From assembly GCA_001566965.1 (NCBI GenBank), contig LSNW01000039.1:1-64000 (forward strand): a stretch of 64,000 nucleotides of DNA. Direction: 5' to 3'. Under the pieces are notes generated by a model. It was not told where the DNA came from. It saw nothing but the letters and a program-made list of their open reading frames with translations, and did no database searches. Of the stretch, positions 15,853-23,199 are shown piece by piece. The stretch is from Methylothermaceae bacteria B42. Lineage in GTDB: Bacteria; Pseudomonadota; Gammaproteobacteria; Methylococcales; Methylothermaceae. Made by a program: the position numbers and the translations under genes. How positions within the stretch are numbered: position 1 is the first letter of the stretch; the number at the start of each line of letters is the position of its first letter.

Positions 15853-16388
15853 TTTGCCCCTCCCAGCTCAGCCCCTTCATTTAGCGCCACACCCCACCGC
15901 CGCCGCAACTGCCGGGCGCCATCGGACCAGCTCCGCGCGGCAATCAATTCCGCCGTGCCACGGGGCAATAGTGCATCACCGCACTCCTGGCTGGACGGCC
16001 AGGTGAAATCTGCCTCCGGTTTGAATTGCCGAAGGCGCAGCGCCAGCCATTCGGTCATGGCTGGAAGAACTTCAAACGTCACCCACTTCCTGAAAGCCTT
16101 GGCTGCCGGCTTTCTCGATCTGAGAATCAGGGCATACAATCCTGATTCAGTGATGACATTGACGTTTGGGTTTCCAGGGGTACCCTCTCTAATAGTTAGG
16201 ATTTTCCGCTCGTCATCATCCAAAATCTCCAGCGCTTTCGTCGGGTTTTGCAAACCTAGAACATCACAAACGTCTTTGGCCACAAACCACGTCACGCCAT
16301 CAATATCAAATGCGCGGACGTTTCCCAGCTCTGGATTGGCAAAAATAATTGGGGTGCGCAGAGATGCGCGGTCAATAAAAGATTTCAT
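15849..16388 (-). CDS. Bro-N domain antirepressor-like protein
   Basis: Start ATG at 16388, preceded by AGGAGA about 8 bp upstream; a longer open frame back to 17273 is a chance extension through brnTA. Residues ~15-110 form a Bro-N domain: VRAFDIDGVTWFVAKDVCDV, LGLQNPTKAL, then ITESGLYALILRSRKPAAKAF, RKWVTFEVLP, the classic block of phage antirepressors. The C-terminal ~70 residues are specific to this protein. It likely modulates repression or early expression of the element. It heads the leftward replication operon. Confidence 0.9.
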   Translation of the reverse strand: MKSFIDRASLRTPIIFANPELGNVRAFDIDGVTWFVAKDVCDVLGLQNPTKALEILDDDERKILTIREGTPGNPNVNVITESGLYALILRSRKPAAKAFRKWVTFEVLPAMTEWLALRLRQFKPEADFTWPSSQECGDALLPRGTAELIAARSWSDGARQLRRRWGVALNEGAELGGAK

Positions 16389-16647
16389 GGTGTGGTCTCC
16401 TGTGCTCGTTTCAGAGACCGTCACCGCCGCTGTCAATCGGCATAAGGTGGCGGATTGCGCGGGGTTGACAGACCGGGCACAGGGACCGGCAGGCCCGAAG
16501 GCCTCCCCACACAATCCGCCGTAGAACGGGCATAAAAAATGCGCTCGAACGGCGCATGTGCGCCTGTGCTTCCGGCTGTCACCCCGGGTCACCTCTTTTG
16601 AAGTGACAATTTCAGTATAGATCACCTTCCAGCAATCCGGCAAGGCA

Positions 16648-16678
16648 TTGACCGCACTTTTTTTTGTGACTACAGTCA
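16648..16678 (+). promoter_or_regulatory. Promoter of brnTA with overlapping palindrome
   Basis: TTGACC (16648-16653), 17 bp, then TACAGT (16671-16676) lies only a few bases upstream of the brnT ATG at 16683, so the transcript would be leaderless or nearly so. The palindrome TGACT-AC-AGTCA (16667-16678) covers the -10 box and suits autorepression by BrnA. BrnTA operons are known to be autoregulated; this specific site is inferred. Confidence 0.5.
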
Positions 16679-16682
16679 TACT

Positions 16683-16943
16683 ATGGAATACGAATGGGAC
16701 GACAACAAGGCGGCGGTCAATTTGCGCAATCATGGGGTGCCCTTCGATGCGGTTGAAGCATTTGAATGGGGTGATGCCACCATCCTGGAAGATGACCGCC
16801 AGGACTACGGCGAGCGCCGTTTTATCGCCTATGGACCGATTGGCGACCGCCTTCATTGTCTGGTTTTCACCCTGCGCGGCCCGAGGGTTCGGGTTATCAG
16901 CTTGCGCAAGGCTAACAGAAGAGAGGTGAACCGCTATGGCTAA
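16683..16943 (+). CDS. brnT: BrnT ribonuclease toxin
   Basis: 86 residues, BrnT family of type II toxins related to the RelE fold, which cleave RNA and stop translation. Seen: the family N-terminus YEWDDNKAAVNLRNHGVPF, then DRQDYGERRFIAYGPIGDRL and the C-terminal VISLRKANRREVNRYG with the conserved Arg-rich end. The + orientation is opposite to the rest of the element. Its 3' end overlaps brnA by 8 bp. It lies between the antirepressor and recT. Confidence 0.92.
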   Translation: MEYEWDDNKAAVNLRNHGVPFDAVEAFEWGDATILEDDRQDYGERRFIAYGPIGDRLHCLVFTLRGPRVRVISLRKANRREVNRYG

Positions 16944-17268
16944 AAAATCCTTGCACATGCCAACGTTGGAAGAAGACGCCGAAATCCAGCGCGGTATCGA
17001 GGCCGATCCTGACACCCGTGAACTCACCGACGAAGAACTCGCCCGTCTGCGCCCGGCCAGCGAGGTCGTGCCGGAAATCGTGGCGGCATACAAGGCGGGA
17101 ACGCTCAAGCGCCGCCGGGGCCAGCGCGGCCCGCAGAAAGCGCCGAAAAAACGCATGGTCACCATCCGCTTCAGCCAGGAAGTGATCGAATATTTCCGCG
17201 CCACCGGCCCTGGCTGGCAAACGAGGATGGACGAAGCGCTCAAGGAGTGGATCAGCTCACGCGGCTGA
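16936..17268 (+). CDS. brnA: BrnA antitoxin
   Basis: 110 residues. The C-terminal ribbon-helix-helix region MVTIRFSQEVIEYFRATGPG, then WQTRMDEALKEWI, is typical of BrnA; the N-terminal acidic/helical part should wrap BrnT. Overlap with brnT by 8 bp ensures coupled synthesis. It overlaps the 3' end of recT by 12 bp on the opposite strand (convergent). Confidence 0.92.
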   Translation: MAKKSLHMPTLEEDAEIQRGIEADPDTRELTDEELARLRPASEVVPEIVAAYKAGTLKRRRGQRGPQKAPKKRMVTIRFSQEVIEYFRATGPGWQTRMDEALKEWISSRG

Positions 17269-18036
17269 GTCACCCTTTTCCTCCGGGGTGGCCTCCTCCT
17301 CCGATTCGATCACGCAATCGGCGTCAATCGCGTCGGATTGCTCGCCCCGCTCGGCGGCCTCGTCCAGCCCCACCGCCCTGGCCATTTCGACAGATACAGG
17401 CAGGTATTTGAACAGCCGCCGAATGACGGTTTTTTTCGCCATCTCTTCAAAATGGGTCACCCATGGCCCGCTTTTGCCGGCGGGGGATTGGGCGCGGATT
17501 TTTTCCACCTCGGCGCGGCTCATCACGTCAAATTGAAAACCGCCATCCTTGAGCCTGGCCACGGCGTAAACGAATGCCAATTTCCCCCGGTCGGCGGGGT
17601 CCCAGTCGGGTTGGTGAGTTAAATCCGGTTCCAAACCGAAACTCACATGGAATGTGTCAGATTCATAAACGCCCCTGGCCTCGATGCTCAGGACCTGGCC
17701 GGAACGCCTGGCCAGGTCAATCATGCCCCGGTAGCCGATGATAAACTGAACCTCGTTTTTGAATGGCATCAGCCAGGCGTGGCCCAATGATCCGCCGGGT
17801 TCCAGCCCCAGCTGGGCGCACTGCATCACCGCTGCCAACAGCGATTCTGGTTTGCACTTCGCTAACGCCGGAGTTCGCCGGATTTCGGTCAAAACGATGC
17901 GCGTCAACCGCTCCGGCGTCAGGTGTTGTGGGAGCGCCAGGGCGATTTGCGATTTGATTTTCGGATTCGTCAACAGTTGTTGAACAGTAGCGGGTTTGCC
18001 ATCGCCGGTGACGGCGCGTTTCAATGATGTTGCCAT
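17257..18036 (-). CDS. recT: RecT single-strand annealing protein
   Basis: 259 residues. Seen: the RecT core from SLLAAVMQCAQLGLEPGGSL through HAWLMPFKNEVQFIIGYRGM, IDLARRSGQV and FEEMAKKTVIRRLFKYLPVS. The acidic C-terminus (EEEATPEEKGDSAA) is usual. It anneals complementary single strands left by the adjacent YqaJ nuclease, so the pair supports recombination-dependent replication or circularisation. It starts 8 bp after the YqaJ stop. Confidence 0.95.
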   Translation of the reverse strand: MATSLKRAVTGDGKPATVQQLLTNPKIKSQIALALPQHLTPERLTRIVLTEIRRTPALAKCKPESLLAAVMQCAQLGLEPGGSLGHAWLMPFKNEVQFIIGYRGMIDLARRSGQVLSIEARGVYESDTFHVSFGLEPDLTHQPDWDPADRGKLAFVYAVARLKDGGFQFDVMSRAEVEKIRAQSPAGKSGPWVTHFEEMAKKTVIRRLFKYLPVSVEMARAVGLDEAAERGEQSDAIDADCVIESEEEATPEEKGDSAA

Positions 18037-18044
18037 AAAAACTC

Positions 18045-19004
18045 CTATTTGATGAGGAAGCGGCGGCTGCCGGATATATAAGTCGTGAATTTTTTGACGA
18101 TCTCCTGATGGGCGCCCAGCTCACAAGCGATTGATTCCCAATCGATATATTTGCGGGTTTTTGTGGTTTTCCACGTGACAACAGGATGGCCGTCGATTGT
18201 GAGGCCTGAATGTTCCCCAATACGCACTTTTAATGATTCCGTCAGCGCATCGATTTTTTCATCCAGGGTTTTTTTCTCATCCCGCAATTGCCTCAATTGA
18301 TTGAATGTTTCCAATGTTTCCGCATCCTGGCCGATTTCCACAAAATCGCCATCGTCAACGGGAAACATTTGCAAAATATCGGCGGTATTGATGGGCGGCG
18401 GCGGGATGCGCTCAACAACATATTTCCGCCAAAATTCCTCGGCCCTGGCCAGCATCGCCCGGATCGTTTCATCGTCGCGCTTGATTTTGCGAATAATGAA
18501 TTTCTGGCCGCCAATCAACGCGGCAATATCAGCGCGGCCCAAACCGGTGATGGCCAAATACCATTGGCACTGCGCCTGATATTCAAGTGGCACTTTCTCG
18601 CCCTCATTCCATTCTCGCGATTTCCACGCGCTGGCCGTTTTGCATTCCAGGATTTTTTCTGCTCCGGCCAAATGGTCCCCGCGCCAAACAGCGCGCCGGC
18701 CCGGAATTACAACGGCCCGGTCAATGTGTGCAATCGCCCAATCGTATTTGGGATGTTTGAGAGTTTGATTAACCCGCTGGACGCGGCGGCCCGCGCGCTT
18801 TTGGTATTCCCTGGCGGTAACGTCTTCCAACATCTGCCCCCAGTAATTCGGTTCATTCCGCCCACTCTCATCCTCCGCCAGCCCCATTTTTTCCCGCCAT
18901 ACGTCATATGGCGTCCGCCAACGTGACAACCCCAAAACCGCTGCAATATCACTCCCGCCGATCCCGGCCCGGCGCGCCTGGCGCTGTTTTTCATTCAGAC
19001 TCAT
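18045..19004 (-). CDS. YqaJ-family viral recombinase/exonuclease
   Basis: 319 residues. The YqaJ nuclease motifs are visible: RRAGIGGSDIAAVLGLSRWR near the N-terminus, LEDVTAREYQKRAGR, then DHLAGAEKILECKTASAW with the catalytic ExK, and LEYQAQCQWYLAITG. It resects double-stranded ends, probably 5' to 3', to give RecT a 3' tail. The C-terminal ~120 residues are partly coiled coil. Its start overlaps the small HTH gene by 4 bp, its stop lies 8 bp before recT. Confidence 0.93.
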   Translation of the reverse strand: MSLNEKQRQARRAGIGGSDIAAVLGLSRWRTPYDVWREKMGLAEDESGRNEPNYWGQMLEDVTAREYQKRAGRRVQRVNQTLKHPKYDWAIAHIDRAVVIPGRRAVWRGDHLAGAEKILECKTASAWKSREWNEGEKVPLEYQAQCQWYLAITGLGRADIAALIGGQKFIIRKIKRDDETIRAMLARAEEFWRKYVVERIPPPPINTADILQMFPVDDGDFVEIGQDAETLETFNQLRQLRDEKKTLDEKIDALTESLKVRIGEHSGLTIDGHPVVTWKTTKTRKYIDWESIACELGAHQEIVKKFTTYISGSRRFLIK

Positions 19005-19255
19005 TTGCGTTCACCAATGTGATTTATGGCGTTTTGAGTGCGTTCGAAAATTTCCGGCTCGCGGATTCTCCCCAATTCAAAAAATTTTTCCGGCGCGTTT
19101 TTCGGCCAAATCAACCAGCCGTTCGGCATTCGGCCAATCGGTTTGATCCCGTGGTAGGAGCCGTGCCGGCACAAAAAAACGCGGATTGAGGCTGGTTTCA
19201 TTCCGATTTTGTCGGCAAATTCTTTGGTCGTTAAAAAATTCCGCATTGTTGCCAT
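19001..19255 (-). CDS. Small helix-turn-helix protein (excisionase-like)
   Basis: 84 residues when started at ATG 19255 (MATMRNFLTTKEFADKIGMK); the longer frame to 19408 is unsupported. The sequence TTKEFADKIGMKPASIRVFL followed by GRMPNGWLIWPKNAPEKFF fits a MerR/Xis-like winged helix: helix pair plus wing. It could be an excisionase, or the protein that binds the adjacent repeat array. It is first of a three-gene leftward operon with YqaJ and RecT, and the array lies just upstream of it. Confidence 0.65.
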   Translation of the reverse strand: MATMRNFLTTKEFADKIGMKPASIRVFLCRHGSYHGIKPIGRMPNGWLIWPKNAPEKFFELGRIREPEIFERTQNAINHIGERK

Positions 19256-19462
19256 CCGGTTTTGTGTTACGCGGATCAATGTTCGCAATTGAGAATTAAT
19301 TCCGCACGAGAAAGCAGTTTGAGGTGGTTTCTCGCGCACTTGCAATGTGGAACGGAGGGAGATTACAGGACGGTTCGGACGGTTATTCCGGAGCATGTGT
19401 AAAAACATTGCCGCCCGATATCAACGGCGATTGCGGCGACCAAATCGCGACAGGCAAAGAGT

Positions 19463-20042
19463 GTGACCGGTTCGACCGGTCGCAGAATCAGAACCGGTCA
19501 CGGGCAAAACCCAGCAACCATGCGGTCTCAAACCCCATGTGACCGGTGTGACCGGTAATTTCCATATAAGACATGGCTTTTTTGGTTCAGAGGAAAGCCT
19601 CTTGGCCGTGTTACCGGTTCAACCGGTAACAAAAAAATTACCGGTAACGGGTAAAAGTGAGGATTCATGCGGGTTTGAGTGGGATGTTACCGCTGTTACC
19701 GGTAATCCCGACATAAGACCCACTTGTTTTGATTCAGAGAAAATCTATCGGGTGTCACCGGTCGAACCGGTGACGGCAAACAAACCGGTGACGGGTTCAT
19801 CCCTAGAGCCATGCGGGTTTGAATGGCCTGTCACCGGTGTCACCGGTTTTCCCGATATAAGACCCACCTGTTCTGATTCTGAGAAAACGGCTTTTTGCAG
19901 CGGAAGAGTTCAAGTGCTCAAACGCCACGGAGCACCGGTTCGGACCGCTGCCCCACTTCCGAGTGGGGCAGAAGAAAAAAGTGGGGCTGGGTTCAGCCTC
20001 ACAGCCATGCGGGCTACAGACGATTGCCCCACTTGCCCCACT
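19463..20042. repeat. Four-unit array with unit-specific words at fixed spacing
   Basis: Units start at 19463, 19610, 19754 and 19950. Each has a word W, its reverse complement at +12 and +30, ATGCGG at +57, and W again at +76 and +85; GGG follows the third word at +39. Words are GTGACCGGT, GTTACCGGT, GTCACCGGT and, in unit 4, GCCCCACT(T). W and the first inverse form a hairpin with a 3-4 nt loop. Deviations: the first inverse in unit 1 has one G for A, and one tandem copy in unit 2 reads GTTACCGCT. Sequence between the words is mostly unconserved. Period is 147, 144 and 196 bp. Degenerate 9-bp pairs at 19367-19384 and 19425-19442 may be older units. 19256-20060 has no convincing gene. Confidence 0.97.
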
Positions 20043-20060
20043 AATCGCGATTCCTGGCTG

Positions 20061-20822
20061 CTATATTCGGCCGTCGAGTGTGAGCGACCAAAATCGCTTG
20101 TGGCGTTGTTTCAACGTCATCAAATACCTGTATTTGGCTGCGTCCACGGGGGATTGGAAATCATCCGGGCTGATAATTTCGCCCTTTTCAATAAGCGATT
20201 TGTAACTTTCAATCACTTCTGTTGGCGTATCCACATAAATCTTCTTGACCGCCTCGTAACTCAATGGAATTCCCCGGCTTACAAGCGCTTCGGAAACAAT
20301 GTCGCAGCAACAGGTTTGTTTGTTCTCCCTGCTCGATTTTGTTATTTCAAACGGGAAATAGTGATGCACCCCAAGGAGTATCCATTTAATTATTCTGTTC
20401 CTTTCTTCCGCTGATTTATTGCTCGCAAACCGCTTTTTTGGCGGCTTGACCTCCCCTTTCAATACCGCGCCGGCCCATTTCACCAATGCGATGTAAACCA
20501 GCCTTTCTATCAGGATGATCCTGTTAAATAGTTCCGCCAGCGCATCGTAGGCCACCCGGTCATCCTCGGCCATGAGAATCAAGGCGTGAATCCTTTTTTT
20601 GTATGTAGTGAGTGCGTATGGGTATTCGGGCAAACCACGGGCAATCTTGTCAGCCAAACCGTGATGACTATTCATGTAATATTCGAAAAAATATTCCGGA
20701 ATCTTTCCGTTTATGGACGATACTATCTCCGCCACGTTGAAATCGTGTTGTGTCCCCAGCTCTTCTCCCGAATAGAGCCTCAAATACCTTTTCGCATACT
20801 CCAAGGCCTCCTCTTTACTCAT
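20061..20822 (-). CDS. Hypothetical protein between integrase and repeat array
   Basis: 253 residues, predicted mainly helical, not recognised. Features: SKEEALEYAKRYLRLYSGEE at the N-terminus, a Lys-rich EVKPPKKRFASNKSAEERNR, a cysteine cluster QTCCCDIVSEALVSRGIPLS and a C-terminal basic segment LKQRHKRFWSLTLDGRI. It has no signal peptide or membrane segment. Base use looks more AT-rich than neighbours. It overlaps the integrase stop region by 8 bp, so it is cotranscribed with the integrase, and its 3' end touches the repeat array. A DNA-binding accessory is possible, not proven. Confidence 0.7.
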   Translation of the reverse strand: MSKEEALEYAKRYLRLYSGEELGTQHDFNVAEIVSSINGKIPEYFFEYYMNSHHGLADKIARGLPEYPYALTTYKKRIHALILMAEDDRVAYDALAELFNRIILIERLVYIALVKWAGAVLKGEVKPPKKRFASNKSAEERNRIIKWILLGVHHYFPFEITKSSRENKQTCCCDIVSEALVSRGIPLSYEAVKKIYVDTPTEVIESYKSLIEKGEIISPDDFQSPVDAAKYRYLMTLKQRHKRFWSLTLDGRI

Positions 20823-22095
20823 AATTCACCCCCGCCTGTGCCAAAATCCACGCCTCGATTTTTACGTGCCATTTCCTGAGCAGGTCCAAGGGCCGCACCC
20901 GGTAATGTTTTTCGGCGGTGGCGCTTGGCCGGTGGCCCATGATCTGAGCCACCACGCCCTGGGGGATTTCAACCCACTCGCACAAACTGCCAAACGAGCG
21001 GCGCAGGCCGTGAAGGGTGATGGGCGGCAGCCCCTCGTTTTGGAGGGCTTTTTTGTGTGTTGGGCCTGGCTCCTCCAAATGCCCGCTCTTTGAACGAGTA
21101 CTATGGAACACGTATGGCGAAGTGTCCGCCAGGGACTCGATGAGGGATTTGACGTAGGGTGTCAACGGAATGACCCGCGCCCCCACCACCTTGTCCCGAA
21201 TGGTCAGGGAATTCCATTCAAAATCCACGTCGTCCCATCGAAGCGGGGACAGTTCCCGCCGTCTGGCGCCGGTTAGTAGAAGAATCTGAAGGTAGGCGGA
21301 AATGACCGGATCGTATATCCCCATAACCGCCCTGAACCAGGTCGCCAATTGCTCTTTTTGAAGGGTGTCATTGTGGATTCCAGTGGATGGCACCAGGCGG
21401 CGGACGCGGTTATTCAGGATGGCGGAGGGCTGAATGATCCCGGAATATTCCGGCGTTTCCGATACCCAATTGAGAAACGCCCGCAGGGTGCGGTAGGCGC
21501 GGTGTGCCACGGTTGGCCGCCTGCCACGCTCCACCTCCAGCCAGGCCATGATGGTTTCGTCATTGATGTCGGCCAGGCGCATGTCGAGAAAGCGCCACAG
21601 GGCGCCGGCGGTGGTGGGCGTTTTTCCGCGCCGCTTTTTAATGCCTGGCGGCTGCATTAATTGGCGGTGGTCATACAAATGGCGGTCACCCCATGAATCC
21701 ATTCTCGCCTCGATGTAAGCCTCCCAAACTTCCCGGAATGTCACCGCCTGGCGCTGCAATTCCTTCCGCCGCTCCTCGTTTTTTTTGATCCGCTCGGCTT
21801 TCTCGATACGGGGGTCAACCCCCTGGTCAATCAGGGTTTGCAGCCGCCTGGCCTCGGCGCGGGCTTTTGAAATGTCCCAGGCATCCAGGCCGCCTATCGT
21901 GATTCGAATGGGTTTGCCGCCGAAACGTGATTGGAATATGAATGATTTGCTTCCGGCCTGGGTGGCACGTACCGCCAGGCCGGTGACATCCCTGTCCCAT
22001 AAAAACGATTGCGTTTTGCCTGGCGGACAGGCGAATTTATCCACGCGCCCCTTGGTCAGATTGGCGCGATTTGGAGTATCATTGGTGGAAACCAT
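20815..22095 (-). CDS. int: Tyrosine integrase
   Basis: 426 residues, phage-type tyrosine recombinase with an N-terminal DUF4102-like arm-binding region (GKTQSFLWDRDVTGLAVRAT, SRFGGKPIRITIGGLDAW). Catalytic residues are visible: R278 in LLTGARRREL, H362 and R365 in LHGLRRSFGS, H388 in MGHRPSATAE and Y398 in KHYRVRP. It integrates the element into tRNA-Arg. The gene runs away from attR, 200 bp from it; the intact tRNA is at the far end. The hypothetical gene downstream overlaps by 8 bp. Confidence 0.96.
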   Translation of the reverse strand: MVSTNDTPNRANLTKGRVDKFACPPGKTQSFLWDRDVTGLAVRATQAGSKSFIFQSRFGGKPIRITIGGLDAWDISKARAEARRLQTLIDQGVDPRIEKAERIKKNEERRKELQRQAVTFREVWEAYIEARMDSWGDRHLYDHRQLMQPPGIKKRRGKTPTTAGALWRFLDMRLADINDETIMAWLEVERGRRPTVAHRAYRTLRAFLNWVSETPEYSGIIQPSAILNNRVRRLVPSTGIHNDTLQKEQLATWFRAVMGIYDPVISAYLQILLLTGARRRELSPLRWDDVDFEWNSLTIRDKVVGARVIPLTPYVKSLIESLADTSPYVFHSTRSKSGHLEEPGPTHKKALQNEGLPPITLHGLRRSFGSLCEWVEIPQGVVAQIMGHRPSATAEKHYRVRPLDLLRKWHVKIEAWILAQAGVNYE

Positions 22096-22168
22096 TGGCA
22101 GGACCTCCCATCAGGTCTGATTATGGTTAGGGCCTCGCCGGCGTCCTAATCACCTCCGGGGCCCGTTT

Positions 22169-22188
22169 TATGTAAGCACTATGTAAGC
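22169..22188. promoter_or_regulatory. Putative integrase arm sites, right end
   Basis: TATGTAAGC at 22169-22177 and 22180-22188, 11 bp apart, between int and attR. The pair repeats that at 6544-6563. A third partial TGTAAGC is at 22245-22251. Confidence 0.5.
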
Positions 22189-22296
22189 AGATTTGGTAAA
22201 TATACGCTAATGCACGGCAATACTCAAAAAAGCAAAAACCACTCTGTAAGCGGCATACAGACTGGATTATCAATGTGTATTAATGAATTTTTTGCT

Positions 22297-22344
22297 GGCC
22301 TTCTAAGCCGAGGGTTGCAGGTTCGAGTCCTGCCGGGCGCGCTT
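22297..22344 (+). repeat. attR: 48-bp direct repeat of the tRNA-Arg 3' half
   Basis: Identical to 6442-6489. It lacks the tRNA 5' half, so it is a displaced fragment and not a gene. It marks the right end of the element; 22345-22587 beyond it has only the promoter region of the pilin operon. Confidence 0.95.
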
Positions 22345-22533
22345 TCAAAATTAGCTATCTGCCCTTTCGATTTCCTCTGAAGACGAAGAAAACCTGAACT
22401 TCGCAGGTGGAAACCAGTTTCGTCAATCTAGGCCTAAAAGCACAGGCCGCTCCTTAACCTTACGCCTCCTGACTTAGAAAGTCTGTACTTGGAGGACATT
22501 GGCATCTACCATTTATCACAATTATTCTGCCAT

Positions 22534-22563
22534 TTGTCAGATAAGTCTTAATTCTTCGATAAA
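22534..22563 (+). promoter_or_regulatory. Possible promoter of the minor pilin operon
   Basis: TTGTCA (22534-22539) and GATAAA (22558-22563) with an 18-bp spacer lie 25 bp upstream of the fimT start. The -35 matches consensus in five of six, the -10 in four of six. Confidence 0.4.
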
Positions 22564-22587
22564 ATTGCCTATTATTTAAGGCAACTT

Positions 22588-23199
22588 ATGCAGTACTCCA
22601 GAGCAATGTCCCAAAAGCCCCGGGGATTCACCCTGATAGAATTGGTTATCACTGTAAGCATGGCAGCCATTATATTGACCCTGGGAATACCCAGATTTCG
22701 TGAAATGGTACTCAATAACAAGATGACGGCCCAAATCAATTCACTGGTTTCGGATTTGAATCTTGCCCGCAGCGAAGCCATCAAACGGGGCGCCTCCGTG
22801 ACTTTATGCAAACGCAACAGCGCGGGCACCAATTGTGACAATACCGCCAACTGGAATGGCGGCTGGATTGTCTTTGCCGATCAAAATGGAAACGGCAATT
22901 TTGATGACGACGGGGATACCGCCCTTTGTGAACCGGCCGAAGATTGTTTAATTAGGGTTACGCCGCCGTTGCCTTCCGATATTCGCCTATCCTTTTCTAA
23001 GAATCTTGTCACTTTTGACGCTATGGGCGCCTCTTCGGGATTCTCAGGAACATTTAAATTTTGCGATGACAGAGGCGCAAAAAAAGCTCGGGCCACCTTA
23101 TTGGAAAACAACGGCAGAATCCGAAACTCAACGGATTCTCCCAATGATTCGGATCAAATTCATGAAGATCTTAACGGCAACAACTTGGCATGCCCATGA
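22588..23199 (+). CDS. fimT: FimT/GspH-type minor pseudopilin
   Basis: 203 residues. Type IV prepilin signature GFTLIELVITVSMAAIILTL with the cleavage site after Gly and Glu at +5, then a soluble domain ending in FKFCDDRGAKKARA, typical of the GspH domain. It primes or caps pilus assembly in the inner membrane and periplasm. First gene of a five-gene operon; an alternative start is 22606. AAGG lies 6 bp upstream of ATG 22588. Confidence 0.9.
   Translation: MQYSRAMSQKPRGFTLIELVITVSMAAIILTLGIPRFREMVLNNKMTAQINSLVSDLNLARSEAIKRGASVTLCKRNSAGTNCDNTANWNGGWIVFADQNGNGNFDDDGDTALCEPAEDCLIRVTPPLPSDIRLSFSKNLVTFDAMGASSGFSGTFKFCDDRGAKKARATLLENNGRIRNSTDSPNDSDQIHEDLNGNNLACP

Larger units (their letters stand above)
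6442..22344. mobile_element. Integrative element in tRNA-Arg, phage-satellite-like
   Basis: The 15.9-kb element is bounded by exact 48-bp copies of the tRNA-Arg 3' half. It encodes a tyrosine integrase at its right end and a leftward series of phage-type genes: YqaJ/RecT recombination pair, Bro-N antirepressor, primase-helicase, SSB, nuclease and a terminase-small-subunit-like protein. A BrnT/BrnA pair lies on the opposite strand. No capsid, portal, tail, lysis or large terminase gene is visible. This gene content matches phage satellites (PICI/P4-like) rather than a complete prophage; the satellite label is inference. Its bases look more G+C-rich than its flanks, except around 19000-20800. 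The integrase sits at the end opposite the intact tRNA, which is not the common arrangement. Confidence 0.88.

Noticed and set aside
15849-17273. Antirepressor extended to 474 residues
   Set aside because: The extension runs antisense through brnTA; a good ribosome site precedes the ATG at 16388.
19345-19385. Fifth full array unit (ATGTGG followed by 9-bp tandem)
   Set aside because: Spacing is 22-23 instead of 19 and no inverse words are found upstream; kept only as a possible remnant.
19463-20042. CRISPR array
   Set aside because: Units are 144-196 bp, words vary between units and there is no constant repeat with unique spacers or cas genes.
19463-20042. Integron attC sites
   Set aside because: No RYYYAAC/GTTRRRY core pair in the required places, no cassette ORFs, and the integrase is of phage type.
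19539-20414. Long + strand ORF through the array with VTGVTG repeats
   Set aside because: No ribosome site, opposite to the operon, runs into the antisense of a likelier gene, and unit 4 is out of phase with units 1-3. The repeats are better explained as DNA words.
22297-22344. Third tRNA gene
   Set aside because: Only the 3' half of tRNA-Arg is present; it is attR.
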